64,000 bases of DNA, from contig CAKUGR010000002.1 of NCBI GenBank assembly GCA_934654775.1, positions 62,001-126,000 of the forward strand, written 5' to 3'. Origin of the DNA: an uncultured Collinsella sp. GTDB lineage: Bacteria > Actinomycetota > Coriobacteriia > Coriobacteriales > Coriobacteriaceae. The notes under the pieces are model-generated. The model saw only the letters and a list, made by a program, of their open reading frames with translations. It had not been told where the DNA came from and did no database searches. The position numbers and the translations under genes are program-made. This document shows, piece after piece, positions 54,965 to 63,536 of this stretch (within the stretch, counting starts at the first letter, position 1; the number at the start of each line of letters is the position of its first letter).

Positions 54965-56008
54965 TTAAGCATTGGTCTGGACGAAGCCACCGTCAAAGGC
55001 GTTGGCCTCGAGCACGCGGGCGCAGCCGTTTACGACGTTATCGAGCGCCGTGGGGCTGACGTTGACCGAAACGCCGGTCTCGTCGCGCAGACGCACGTCG
55101 AGACCGCGCAACAGCGCACCGCCGCCGGTCAGCAGAATGCCGTAGTACATAAGGTCCGAGGCAAGATCGGGCGGAGTGGCATCCAGGGCGTCCTTAACGG
55201 CCTTGGCCATCTCGTCGAGCGGCTTGTTAAGCGCGCGACGAATCTCCTCGCTCTCGATGCGAACGGTCTTGGGCAGGCCCGTGATCACGTCGCGGCCGTT
55301 GACCTCGACGTCGAGCTCGTCCTTAAGCGGCACGGCGGAGCCGACCTTGATCTTGATATCCTCGGCCGTGCGCTCGCCGATAGCCAGGTTGTAGGCATCG
55401 CGAACGTGGGTGAGAATCGCCTGGTCGAACTCGTCGCCGGCAATGCGGATGGACTGCGATACGACGATGCCGCCCATGGCGATAACGGCGACCTCGGTGG
55501 TGCCGCCGCCGATATCGATGACCATGGAGCCAGTAGGCTCCTCAACGGGCAGGTCGGCGCCGATGGCAGCGGCCATGGGCTCCTCGATCAGGTACGCCTG
55601 ACGGGCGCCAGCCTGGATCGTGGCCTCAAAGACGGCACGCTTCTCGACCGACGTGACGCCGGAGGGAACGCAGACGACGACGCGCGGACGCGGAGTCCAC
55701 GGATAGCGCTTCTCGGAAGCCTTGTCGATAAAGTAGCGAAGCATGGCCTCGGTGACATCGAAGTCGGCGATGACGCCGTCCTTAAGGGGACGAACGGCAA
55801 CGATGTTGCCGGGCGTACGACCGAGCATGCGCTTGGCCTCGATGCCGACAGCCAGGATGCGCTCGTCGTTCTTGTCGATAGCGACAACGGAGGGCTCGCG
55901 GATGACGATGCCCTTGCCGCGCACGGAGACAAGCGTATTGGCGGTGCCGAGGTCGATGGCAAGATCGCCCGCATAGCTACCGAAGAACATATCCATCAAA
56001 GAAAACAA
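54965..56008 (-). CDS. mreB: Rod-shape determining actin homologue MreB
   Basis: Actin-like ATPase that orients wall synthesis. Seen: phosphate 1 loop AIDLGTANTLV near residue 18, VRPLKDGVIADF near 72, the phosphate 2 loop VIDIGGGTTEVAV near 165 and the adenosine loop LLTGGGALLRG near 290. Length 347. A TTG start has CAGGAG 5 nt before it. It begins the mreB-mreC-mreD-mrdA-rodA operon; a TATGAT near 56056 could be the -10. Confidence 0.96.
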   Translation of the reverse strand: MFSLMDMFFGSYAGDLAIDLGTANTLVSVRGKGIVIREPSVVAIDKNDERILAVGIEAKRMLGRTPGNIVAVRPLKDGVIADFDVTEAMLRYFIDKASEKRYPWTPRPRVVVCVPSGVTSVEKRAVFEATIQAGARQAYLIEEPMAAAIGADLPVEEPTGSMVIDIGGGTTEVAVIAMGGIVVSQSIRIAGDEFDQAILTHVRDAYNLAIGERTAEDIKIKVGSAVPLKDELDVEVNGRDVITGLPKTVRIESEEIRRALNKPLDEMAKAVKDALDATPPDLASDLMYYGILLTGGGALLRGLDVRLRDETGVSVNVSPTALDNVVNGCARVLEANAFDGGFVQTNA

Positions 56009-56068
56009 CGCAACTCCTGATGTGTTGGATGATTGCTGGAAAACTACTAGCCCATCATACTAGCGCAA

Positions 56069-56101
56069 GCCCGGCACCTCACTTGCGGTGAAGCACCGGG
56101 C
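56069..56101 (-). terminator. Stem-loop after the TPR membrane protein
   Basis: GCCCGG (56101-56096, minus) pairs with CCGGGC (56074-56069) around an inner CAC-CGCAA-GTG hairpin. The sequence after it (TTGCGCTAG) is not U-rich, so a partial terminator before mreB is the most that can be said. Confidence 0.5.
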
Positions 56102-56123
56102 AGCGCCAAATCTCATAAGGTCA

Positions 56124-57419
56124 CTACTGGTTGTCAGCGGCCGAGAAATCGATGTCGAGCGAGGAGACAGCCCAACCGATATGGTTGTCGGAGCGCACGA
56201 ATTTAACGGTGTACTCCTGCTCGCCGCCCTTGGACAGCGAAGCCTTCACCTTGGCGGTGGTCTCGGTCATGGACTGATCCATACCCTCGATGGAGACGGT
56301 GGCGCCCTGCGGAATCGAGGAGATGATCATCGCCTTGGCGTCCTCGGACAGGCTCGAGGCCAGGCAGGACTCGGCCTTGGCGGTATCGCCGTCACCGGCA
56401 GCCTGGAACAGGTCGGTGATGACGGACTCCTGCGAGGGGACGCCCATGCCGCGCGTATAGGCATAGCCAAGACCGCCGGCAGCGATCACGATGAGCAGAA
56501 GCAGCACCAGGAAGATCTTAAGACCCGTGTGGCGGTGACGACGACGCACCTTGGCCTGTTTGCGGTCCTGCTGGACCATCTCGGACTCGGACAGCGTAAA
56601 GAAGCCGGTGTCAGAGGGATCGGGCATAAACTGACCGGTCGCGCCCGTGGGATCGAGCGGGTCGACAGCGGGAGCGTCCATCGCGGGAGCCGGAGCCGTA
56701 GACATGGCCGTCTGGGCCGAAAGCGCGGCGAGCGAGTCGTGCACGCGGGCAAGCTCGTCGGCCTGCTCGGGCGTGAGCTGGTAGATACCGTCGGCGGTGG
56801 CGGCGTTAAAGGCATCGAGCGCATCGGAGGGACGGCCGGCGGCGGAAAGCGCTTGGCCCATGCCGGCGTTGAGAGCGCGCGTATCGTCGCGCGGGCCGGC
56901 AAAGTCGATAGCCGTGCGGTAGGTCTCAACGGCGTCTGCGGGGCGGCCGAGCTTGATGAAGCAGCGGCCCAGATCGCCGAGGGCGGCGGCAGGAGCCGGG
57001 TTGGCGCCGTCGATGGCAGCCTGACGGAAGGCAGTACCGGCGTTGGCATAGTCGCCCGACTGGAACAGCGCGTTGCCCAGACCCAGGTAGGCCTTAAAAG
57101 GCGTGGCGTAGGAAGCGTCCTGGGTAGCTGCAGAGAACGCCTGGGCAGCCGTGGTGTTGTCGCCCACCGCGGCGAGTGCCTTGCCGCGGTTGGTGAGCAG
57201 AGCGCCGCGCTTGCCATAGGCGCCGTCGTTGAGGGCTGCGGCGTAGGCCTCGGCGGCCTCGGCGTACATGCCCAGATGCATCAGGGCGTTGCCACGCAGG
57301 TGGTCGGCCTCACCCATGATCTCGTTGGGAGTCTTTGCCGCGCCAAGCATCTGGGCGGCAGCGGAAAAATCACCCGCGCGATAAGCGGCGCGGCCCTGTT
57401 GGATCAGCTGGCTATTCAA
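56124..57419 (-). CDS. TPR protein with one membrane helix and external domain
   Basis: The 431-residue product has an N-terminal array of about six tetratricopeptide repeats (1-215: for example QGRAAYRAGDFSAAAQMLG and LGLGNALFQSGDYANAGTAF), a disordered Ala/Pro/Asp stretch (225-265), a basic segment (KVRRRHRH) before one membrane helix (about 300-320), and an outside domain of about 100 residues that resembles small lipoprotein-like modules. A TTG start follows AAGGGG. No named function is known. A cytoplasmic TPR with an external sensor-like domain suggests a scaffold linking wall growth and the cytoplasm. Confidence 0.7.
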   Translation of the reverse strand: MNSQLIQQGRAAYRAGDFSAAAQMLGAAKTPNEIMGEADHLRGNALMHLGMYAEAAEAYAAALNDGAYGKRGALLTNRGKALAAVGDNTTAAQAFSAATQDASYATPFKAYLGLGNALFQSGDYANAGTAFRQAAIDGANPAPAAALGDLGRCFIKLGRPADAVETYRTAIDFAGPRDDTRALNAGMGQALSAAGRPSDALDAFNAATADGIYQLTPEQADELARVHDSLAALSAQTAMSTAPAPAMDAPAVDPLDPTGATGQFMPDPSDTGFFTLSESEMVQQDRKQAKVRRRHRHTGLKIFLVLLLLIVIAAGGLGYAYTRGMGVPSQESVITDLFQAAGDGDTAKAESCLASSLSEDAKAMIISSIPQGATVSIEGMDQSMTETTAKVKASLSKGGEQEYTVKFVRSDNHIGWAVSSLDIDFSAADNQ

Positions 57420-57430
57420 GGAAGTCCCCT

Positions 57431-57973
57431 TTACTCGTGAACGATCTCGACATGAACGATCTCGTCGCCGGCGCGCAGCTGCGAGATGACGTCGAGGCCC
57501 TCGACCGTGGTGCCAAAGACGGTATAGCCGGAGTCGAGGTTGTGCTGGGCACCCAGGCAGAAGTAGAACTGCGAGCCCGCGGAATCGGGATCCATGGAGC
57601 GGGCCATGGCAAGCGCGCCGTCAACATGGCTGTTACGCGGATTGGTGGCAAACTCGCCCTTGATGCAGTAGCCGGGGCCGCCGGTACCGGGCATGCCGTC
57701 GGGACCCTCAAGGCCGGCAGCAACGTCGGCGCCAGGCATATCGCGGGTATTGGGGTCGCCGCCCTGGATCACAAAGCCGGGCACATAGCGATGGAACTTA
57801 AGGCCGTCATAGAAGCCCATTGTGGAAAGCTCGCAGAAGTTCGCCACATGGATGGGGGCGCCCTCACCGTCAAACTTGACCTTGATGGTGCCCTTCGACG
57901 TCTCGATCACCGCGCACTCGTCACCGACGAGCTGGTACTCGGGCGTATAGAGCTCTTTCTTAAAACCAAACAT
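57431..57973 (-). CDS. Cyclophilin-type peptidyl-prolyl isomerase
   Basis: Catalyses cis-trans isomerisation of X-Pro bonds. The 180-residue protein has KFHRYVPGFVIQGGDP with the catalytic Arg near residue 60, GALAMARSMDPDSAGSQF near 125 and GYTVFGTTVEG near 150. There is no signal peptide, so it is cytoplasmic. The ATG at 57973 follows GGAAGGA; the longer frame upstream has no homology. It precedes the TPR gene. Confidence 0.92.
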   Translation of the reverse strand: MFGFKKELYTPEYQLVGDECAVIETSKGTIKVKFDGEGAPIHVANFCELSTMGFYDGLKFHRYVPGFVIQGGDPNTRDMPGADVAAGLEGPDGMPGTGGPGYCIKGEFATNPRNSHVDGALAMARSMDPDSAGSQFYFCLGAQHNLDSGYTVFGTTVEGLDVISQLRAGDEIVHVEIVHE

Positions 57974-58078
57974 GTGGTTCCTTCCTCGTGCATTTAAAGC
58001 ATATTTGTACGAATTGTAGCAATAAGCACGGGCTTCCATCAATTGCGCACGCAGGTTATGCCGCCGGAGGGCAACAAA

Positions 58079-59233
58079 TTACGAACGCTGCTGCGGCCTC
58101 CACGCGCTCACGTTGGCGTCGTACTGGTTAAGCGCGCTGTTGCCGCCTTGTGCAATGGGCGCCAGGATCTCGCTTTGACGGGCGCTGAGCGACTCGCCGT
58201 CGGGAATGGACAGCGAGATATCCCAGCTCTGGCAGATCACGTCGACACGCTCGTACATCCACTGGGCAAGCTGCTTTAGATGATCGATGTCCTCCGCATA
58301 GACCGTGTCGTCCTGAACCTTGAGGTTGTTGAGCTCATCCTGGGTCTTTTTAATCTGGTCGCGCAGGGCATAGGCGCTCTGCGACAGCTCCTGGCGGGTG
58401 GAGAGCGGTGTACGCAGATAGCCGTTATTAAACGAATCGATGACCTCGCCGATCTGATCCTCGTCGCTGTACGACACGATGGTCTGGTACAGGCCGTCGA
58501 GCCTGGTGTAGAGCTGGTCGTCGGTTAAGACGGTCTCCTCCTGAACGACCTCGGACGTATCCTCTTGCTTGGACTCTTTCTCGGTGGCCTCGCCCTTTTG
58601 GCGCGACGGGAAGGTGGTCTTGGCGGCCTGGCCAAACTGGTCGTAGAAGCCGGGCATGACGCCCATGGGATCGGCAGTCACAAACCAATAGGCACCACCG
58701 CACACGGCGGCGAGCACCGCGATGACGATGAGCGGTTTGGGGATATGGCGCTTGTGCTTATGATAGGCATCCTCGTCGGGGTGGATCTTGCGCTTGGGCT
58801 TTTGCTTTTTGGGCTGGGCATCATCGCGCAGGGACACCGGCGTGAGGATATCGACCTTGGGGATGCCAAAGTCCTTATCGAAGGCAGGCAGCACGCAGGT
58901 CTCGTTGGGGTCGGCTGCGTCGGAGAGCACCGCGGCGGCAGATGCCGGCGCGTGGGGCACCTCGGTATCGATCTGCTCCTGCGTCAGGCGCGGAAAGCCG
59001 GCCGTGCGCCCTGCGGCCAGGTCGGATGCGGCCGCATCCTCGGAAAGGATGCCAGGCGCGGGGCGTCCACACTTGGGGCAGGTACGGTCATGCGGGGACA
59101 GACGGGCACCGCAGCCGTCGCAGAACACGAACTCGGTATGCTCGGGGCCATCGCCCGGACCAACATATGCGTTGCAATAGGGGCAGAACGAGGCGCCGTC
59201 CTCGATGGTCTTTAGGCAATGCGGGCAGATCAC
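58079..59233 (-). CDS. Zinc-ribbon membrane protein with external helical domain
   Basis: Not a named family that I can identify. The first 60 residues carry two zinc ribbons (CPHC with CPYC, then CDGC with CPKC). A Lys/His-rich stretch (about 142-160) precedes a single membrane helix (about 164-184). The external part (185-384) is acidic and mostly helical. The GTG at 59233 follows AAGAGG and starts just before the first CPHC; the TTG ten codons upstream overlaps that site. Similar zinc-ribbon single-pass proteins are found in many Actinobacteria and Firmicutes with unclear roles. Confidence 0.7.
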   Translation of the reverse strand: MICPHCLKTIEDGASFCPYCNAYVGPGDGPEHTEFVFCDGCGARLSPHDRTCPKCGRPAPGILSEDAAASDLAAGRTAGFPRLTQEQIDTEVPHAPASAAAVLSDAADPNETCVLPAFDKDFGIPKVDILTPVSLRDDAQPKKQKPKRKIHPDEDAYHKHKRHIPKPLIVIAVLAAVCGGAYWFVTADPMGVMPGFYDQFGQAAKTTFPSRQKGEATEKESKQEDTSEVVQEETVLTDDQLYTRLDGLYQTIVSYSDEDQIGEVIDSFNNGYLRTPLSTRQELSQSAYALRDQIKKTQDELNNLKVQDDTVYAEDIDHLKQLAQWMYERVDVICQSWDISLSIPDGESLSARQSEILAPIAQGGNSALNQYDANVSAWRPQQRS

Positions 59234-59339
59234 GGCATCCTCTTTCCGAAGCAATTCAAACAATTGAGGTTAGAGCATAACATCGACACGGCCCCACAAG
59301 CGCAAGGCACCAATTCAACATCGCCGGGCAGTCTTTTGG

Positions 59340-59421
59340 GGGATGATTTTTCTGGGACGGGGATTAAAAAATCATTGTGTACCTAATGATTTTTTAATCC
59401 CCGTCCCAGAAAAATCATCCC
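59340..59421. repeat. Perfect 37-bp inverted repeat with 8-nt loop
   Basis: 59340-59376 and 59385-59421 are exact reverse complements around GTGTACCT. The last 21 bases recur identically at 34291-34311, beside a degraded left half. It lies in the 200-nt gap between the P-type ATPase stop (59435) and the zinc-ribbon gene. It may act as a terminator in either direction; its size and perfection also fit a small mobile repeat. Confidence 0.85.
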
Positions 59422-59434
59422 TGAAGGCAGCGGA

Positions 59435-62155
59435 CTACTTCTTTTTCTTGGGCATCGAGACCTTAATGCCCTGGGCGGACTTGGTCACACGCGAGCGTTT
59501 GGTGCCTGTGCTCTTCTTTTTCTTGGGCTGCGTCTTTTCCACACCCTCGAGTGCACGAGCCTCGGCCTCGCGGACAGTGCGCGCCTCACGGCGCTGCGCC
59601 ATATCGGCGGCAACACGCTTGGCAAAACGCTCGGCGGTCGATCCCGTCGAGCTCACCTTGCCGCCGCCGCGACCCAAACGAACTCGCACGCCACGGCCAA
59701 AGCCGGTAGCCGCATGGCGGCGACGGGGCTTAAGCGAATCCATCATCGTGGCAAGCTTAAAGAACACCGCGCAGGTAAAGACGACGATAACCGCCAAGAT
59801 GACAATCTTACCCATCGAAAGGTTGGCGATCGACAGCAGCTCCGGGAACCCGATAACGCCCGTCAGGATGCCGGCGACGACAAACACGAAAAGCACCACG
59901 CGCAAGGGCGTGAGCGGCTGCGAGATGCGCCAGATGAGGCTAACGCTCGCCGCGCACGACGTGAGCAGGCACATCGTGGACAACGTAAGCTGGCTAAAGC
60001 CAAACACACGCGCCACAAAGATATCGAGCGCTGCGGCCAAAATGACCGCAATCGACGCCGGCAGTGCGCGCTTAAGCACGTTGGTCAAGAATGACCCCTT
60101 CACGCGGGCGTTGTTGGGCTCCAGGCCTAGCACAAAGCCGGGCGCGCCGATGCAGAAGAAGTTGATGAGCGTCATCTGAATGGGCTCAAAGGGATACGGC
60201 GGCAGCGCGATGCAGAGCGCCGCCAAGCCCATCGAGAACAGCGTCTTGGTCAGAAAGAGCGCGGCAGAGCGCTGCAGGTTATTGATAGAACGACGGCCCT
60301 CGGCCACCACAGCGGGCATCGAGGCAAAGTCGTTATCGACGAGCACGATCTCGGCCACATTGCGCGCGGCATCGGAGCCGGCGGCCATCGCCACGGAGCA
60401 GTCGGCCTCCTTGAGCGCCAGCACGTCGTTGACGCCGTCGCCCGTCATGGCCACGGTGTGCCCGCGGCGTTTGAGCGCCTGTACGAGCTCGCGCTTCTGC
60501 TGCGGCGTCACACGCCCAAAGACGTGATAGCGGTCCACCGCCGCATCGAGCTTGGCAGGCGTATCGAGGGTCGTGGCGTCCACGTAAGCGTCGGCGCCCG
60601 GCACGCCCACCACGCGCGCGATCGACGACACCGTACGCGGGTCGTCGCCGCTGATCACGTTGAGGGTCACGCCCTGCTCGTTAAAGTAGCCGATAGTCTC
60701 GGCCGCCGAGGTGCGAATCTCATCGCGGATGGTCACAAAGCCCACGGGCTCGGCCTCGCCCACCATATCGCCGTCGGGCGTAAAGCCGTCCACGCACGCC
60801 ACCACGAGCACGCGGCAGGTATCGGCGAGCTCGGCCACACGATTCTCAACCTGCGAAAATGCGCGACCAGAGAGCACAAACTGCGCAGCGCCCATTACAT
60901 AGGAGCCCTGCGCAAACGACGCACCGCTCCATTTTTTGGACGACGAGAACGGAATGACCGACAGCGGCTCGGACACCTCGACCGGACGATCGGCGTAGTA
61001 GTTGAGCAGCGCCTGGCAGGTCTCGTTGGCATCTGCCGAGGTCGCACGCGCCACGTTGGCGAGCGCAAAGTCGAGCACCGTGGTCTCGACGGGGACAGCA
61101 GCCTCGTCCGAGTCCGCGCCAAAGCCAACACCCTCAACAGGCAGCGGATAGGTGCCCTCGACCTCCATACGGCCCGAGGTAATGGTGCCCGTCTTGTCCA
61201 GGCACAGCACGTCGACGCGCGCGAGTGTCTCGATGCAGTAGAGCTGCTGTGCCAGCACCTTGCGACGCGCCAGGCGCACCGTGGCAATCGCGAGCACCGA
61301 CGAGGTCAGCAGTACCAGGCCCTGCGGAATCATGCCCAGCAGGGCACCCACCGTGGACAGCAGCGCCGAAGAAGGCACACGACCGGCCAGCAGCTCGGAG
61401 AAGCACCAGGAAAGCGCGCTATCGCCCGGGGTTCCCGCGGCATCCCACAGCTCGCTCACACTCGAGGTAAAGAGAGCCAGACCAAGCGGAATCATGATGA
61501 TGCTCGCGAACCGCACGATGGCGTTGAGCGCGTTCATGATCTCGGAATTGACCTTTTTGACGTACTTGGCCTCGTTGTTGATCTTTGCCACGTAGTTATC
61601 GGCGCCGACATGGATCACGCGGGCGCGCAACAGGCCCGAGTCGATAAAGCTGCCGCTCATGAGCTCGGAGCCGGGCTGCTTTTTGATGAGATCGCTCTCG
61701 CCAGTCAGCAGGCTCTCGTTGACGAGCGCCTCGCCCGACACCACCACGGCGTCGGCGGGAATCTGGTCACCGCGCCCCAGGCGAATGATATCGTCGAGCA
61801 CGATCTGGTCCAGGTCGAGCTCCACCTCGGCGCCGTCGCGCACCGCGATGGCCTTCTTAGATGTGAGCAGCGTAAGCTTGTCGACCATCCGCTTGGAACG
61901 CATGGACTGAATGACGCCAATTGCCGTGTTCAAGAACACCACGAACAGGAACGTCAGGTTCTTAAACGAACCGGTCAGCAACACCAAAATCGCCAAGACC
62001 ACGTTGATCAAGTTGAACAGCGTGCAGAGGTTCTCGATGATGAGCTCTTTGACCGACTTGGTCTTGAGCTCCATGTTGCGGTTGATCTTACCGGCGGCGA
62101 TGCGCTCCTCGACCTCGGCGGTCGAGAGTCCGCGCTCGATATCCGTTGCTGCCAT
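59435..62155 (-). CDS. P-type cation-translocating ATPase (CtpE-like)
   Basis: Membrane pump with the full P-type core: NESLLTGESD actuator loop near residue 150, the phosphorylated aspartate in DKTGTIT near 320, and MTGDGVNDVLALKEADCSVAM near 575. About ten membrane helices are seen. The PFEPIQMTLINFF segment and following LGLEPN resemble the CtpE calcium-type pumps of Actinobacteria; the ion is inferred. A Lys/Arg-rich tail of about 95 residues ends in KKKK. The start is uncertain: ATG at 62155 or at 62167, neither with a good ribosome site. The frame upstream runs through a tRNA gene and cannot be coding. Confidence 0.88.
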   Translation of the reverse strand: MAATDIERGLSTAEVEERIAAGKINRNMELKTKSVKELIIENLCTLFNLINVVLAILVLLTGSFKNLTFLFVVFLNTAIGVIQSMRSKRMVDKLTLLTSKKAIAVRDGAEVELDLDQIVLDDIIRLGRGDQIPADAVVVSGEALVNESLLTGESDLIKKQPGSELMSGSFIDSGLLRARVIHVGADNYVAKINNEAKYVKKVNSEIMNALNAIVRFASIIMIPLGLALFTSSVSELWDAAGTPGDSALSWCFSELLAGRVPSSALLSTVGALLGMIPQGLVLLTSSVLAIATVRLARRKVLAQQLYCIETLARVDVLCLDKTGTITSGRMEVEGTYPLPVEGVGFGADSDEAAVPVETTVLDFALANVARATSADANETCQALLNYYADRPVEVSEPLSVIPFSSSKKWSGASFAQGSYVMGAAQFVLSGRAFSQVENRVAELADTCRVLVVACVDGFTPDGDMVGEAEPVGFVTIRDEIRTSAAETIGYFNEQGVTLNVISGDDPRTVSSIARVVGVPGADAYVDATTLDTPAKLDAAVDRYHVFGRVTPQQKRELVQALKRRGHTVAMTGDGVNDVLALKEADCSVAMAAGSDAARNVAEIVLVDNDFASMPAVVAEGRRSINNLQRSAALFLTKTLFSMGLAALCIALPPYPFEPIQMTLINFFCIGAPGFVLGLEPNNARVKGSFLTNVLKRALPASIAVILAAALDIFVARVFGFSQLTLSTMCLLTSCAASVSLIWRISQPLTPLRVVLFVFVVAGILTGVIGFPELLSIANLSMGKIVILAVIVVFTCAVFFKLATMMDSLKPRRRHAATGFGRGVRVRLGRGGGKVSSTGSTAERFAKRVAADMAQRREARTVREAEARALEGVEKTQPKKKKSTGTKRSRVTKSAQGIKVSMPKKKK

Positions 62156-62230
62156 ACCACGTCCCATCACGTCGCGTCGGTATAAGAAAACCGCCCGGAC
62201 CATGCGAGGTTCGGACGGTCTTACGTTCGA

Positions 62231-62307
62231 TGGTGCCCCATGTTGGATTCGAACCAACGGCCTTCTGCTCCGGAGGCAGACGCTCTAATCCCCTGAGCTA
62301 ATAGGGC
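62231..62307 (-). tRNA. tRNA-Arg (anticodon CCG)
   Basis: The minus strand folds as a 77-nt tRNA with encoded CCA. The acceptor stem GCCCTAT pairs with ATGGGGC (one G-T wobble); the anticodon arm TCTGC-CTCCGGA-GCAGA places CCG at positions 34-36; the T arm is GTTGG-TTCGAAT-CCAAC. It lies between the ATPase and the aro operon. Confidence 0.96.
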
Positions 62308-62427
62308 GAACGGTTGGCATTATACCCAAGTGCGCCACGGGCTAACAAAATAATAGAAAAAGCTTTGCAATTACGTGGGAGACGCGCCGCGACGGCGCGC
62401 TTTAGGCGGCAAAAGCGAGTCAGATAG

Positions 62428-62477
62428 TATAAACTCTCATGCACCATATAAAACGGCTCGCGATGCGGGCCGTTTTT
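62428..62477 (+). promoter_or_regulatory. aroF promoter -10 and terminator-like leader hairpin
   Basis: TATAAA at 62428-62433 gives a start near 62440. Ten nt later AAAACGGCTCGC (62450-62461) pairs with GCGGGCCGTTTTT (62465-62477), a textbook terminator 33 nt before the gene. A leader ATG at 62439 opens a frame (with two His codons) that reads through the hairpin into aroF. The layout looks like transcription attenuation. Confidence 0.55.
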
Positions 62478-62510
62478 GCAAGGACTATCCATCGAGGTGA
62501 GAGGCACACC

Positions 62511-63533
62511 ATGATTGCAATTTTAAAGCAGAGCGCCAGCGACGAGGCCGTCAGCCACATCGTCAGCTGGATCGAGAAAAAGGGACTCAAGACCGACGTC
62601 TCGCGCGGCGAGAACGAGACCATCATCGGCCTGGTGGGCGACACGACCAAGATCGACCCGTTCCTGCTCGAGTCCATGGACGTCGTCGAGCGCGTGCAAC
62701 GCGTCTCCGAGCCGTTCAAGCGCGCCAACCGCAAGTTCCACCCTGAGGACTCCGTCATCGACTGCGGCCACGGCGTCAAGATCGGCGGCGACCAGTTCCA
62801 GGTCATCGCCGGCCCCTGCTCCGTCGAGGGCGAGAACCTCATCCGCATCGCCCGCCGCGTGAAGGCCGCCGGCGCCACGATGCTGCGCGGCGGCGCCTAC
62901 AAGCCCCGCACCTCCCCGTACGCCTACCAGGGCATGGGCCCCGCCGGCCTGGACCTGCTGTGCGAGGCATCCGCCGAGCTCGACATGCCGATCGTCACCG
63001 AGATCATGGACCCGCGCGACGTGCAGGTCTTCTTGGACAAGAAGATCGACGTCATGCAAATCGGCGCGCGCAACGCCCAGAACTTCCCCCTGCTCAAAGA
63101 GGTCGGCAAGACCAAGACTCCGATCTTGCTTAAGCGCGGCATGTCCGGCACGATCGATGAGCTGCTCATGGCCGCCGAGTACATCATGAGCGAGGGCAAC
63201 GACAACGTCATCCTGTGCGAGCGCGGCATTCGCACCTTCGAGACCCGCACCCGCAACACCTTCGACCTCAACGCCGTGCCGGTGCTGCACCACCTGTCGC
63301 ACCTGCCCGTCGTCGCCGACCCCAGCCACGCCACCGGCTACACCCGCTACGTTGAGCCCATGGCGCTCGCCGCGACCGCCTGCGGTGCCAACGGCCTGGA
63401 GATCGAGGTCCACGACGAGCCCAGCCGCGCATGGTCCGACGGCGCTCAGGCCCTCACCCCCGACCAGTTCGACGACACCATGCGCCGCATCCGCGCCATC
63501 CGCGAGGTCGTCTGCCAAGAGACCATGGAGTAG
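62511..63533 (+). CDS. aroF: 3-deoxy-7-phosphoheptulonate synthase (type I-beta)
   Basis: First enzyme of the shikimate pathway, joining PEP and erythrose 4-phosphate. The 340 residues consist of an N-terminal ferredoxin-like regulatory domain (1-75, IAILKQSASDEAVSHIV onward) and a catalytic barrel with IAGPCSVE near 100, the GGAYKPRTSPYAYQG loop near 125, and VVADPSHATG near 265. This layout is that of Thermotoga-type enzymes inhibited by aromatic amino acids. The ATG at 62511 follows GAGAGG. It is followed by the next gene after 3 nt. Confidence 0.95.
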   Translation: MIAILKQSASDEAVSHIVSWIEKKGLKTDVSRGENETIIGLVGDTTKIDPFLLESMDVVERVQRVSEPFKRANRKFHPEDSVIDCGHGVKIGGDQFQVIAGPCSVEGENLIRIARRVKAAGATMLRGGAYKPRTSPYAYQGMGPAGLDLLCEASAELDMPIVTEIMDPRDVQVFLDKKIDVMQIGARNAQNFPLLKEVGKTKTPILLKRGMSGTIDELLMAAEYIMSEGNDNVILCERGIRTFETRTRNTFDLNAVPVLHHLSHLPVVADPSHATGYTRYVEPMALAATACGANGLEIEVHDEPSRAWSDGAQALTPDQFDDTMRRIRAIREVVCQETME

Positions 63534-63536
63534 GCC

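Noticed and set aside
62156..62257. Upstream extension of the P-type ATPase frame
   Set aside because: The frame enters the tRNA-Arg gene, so the extension is not coding.
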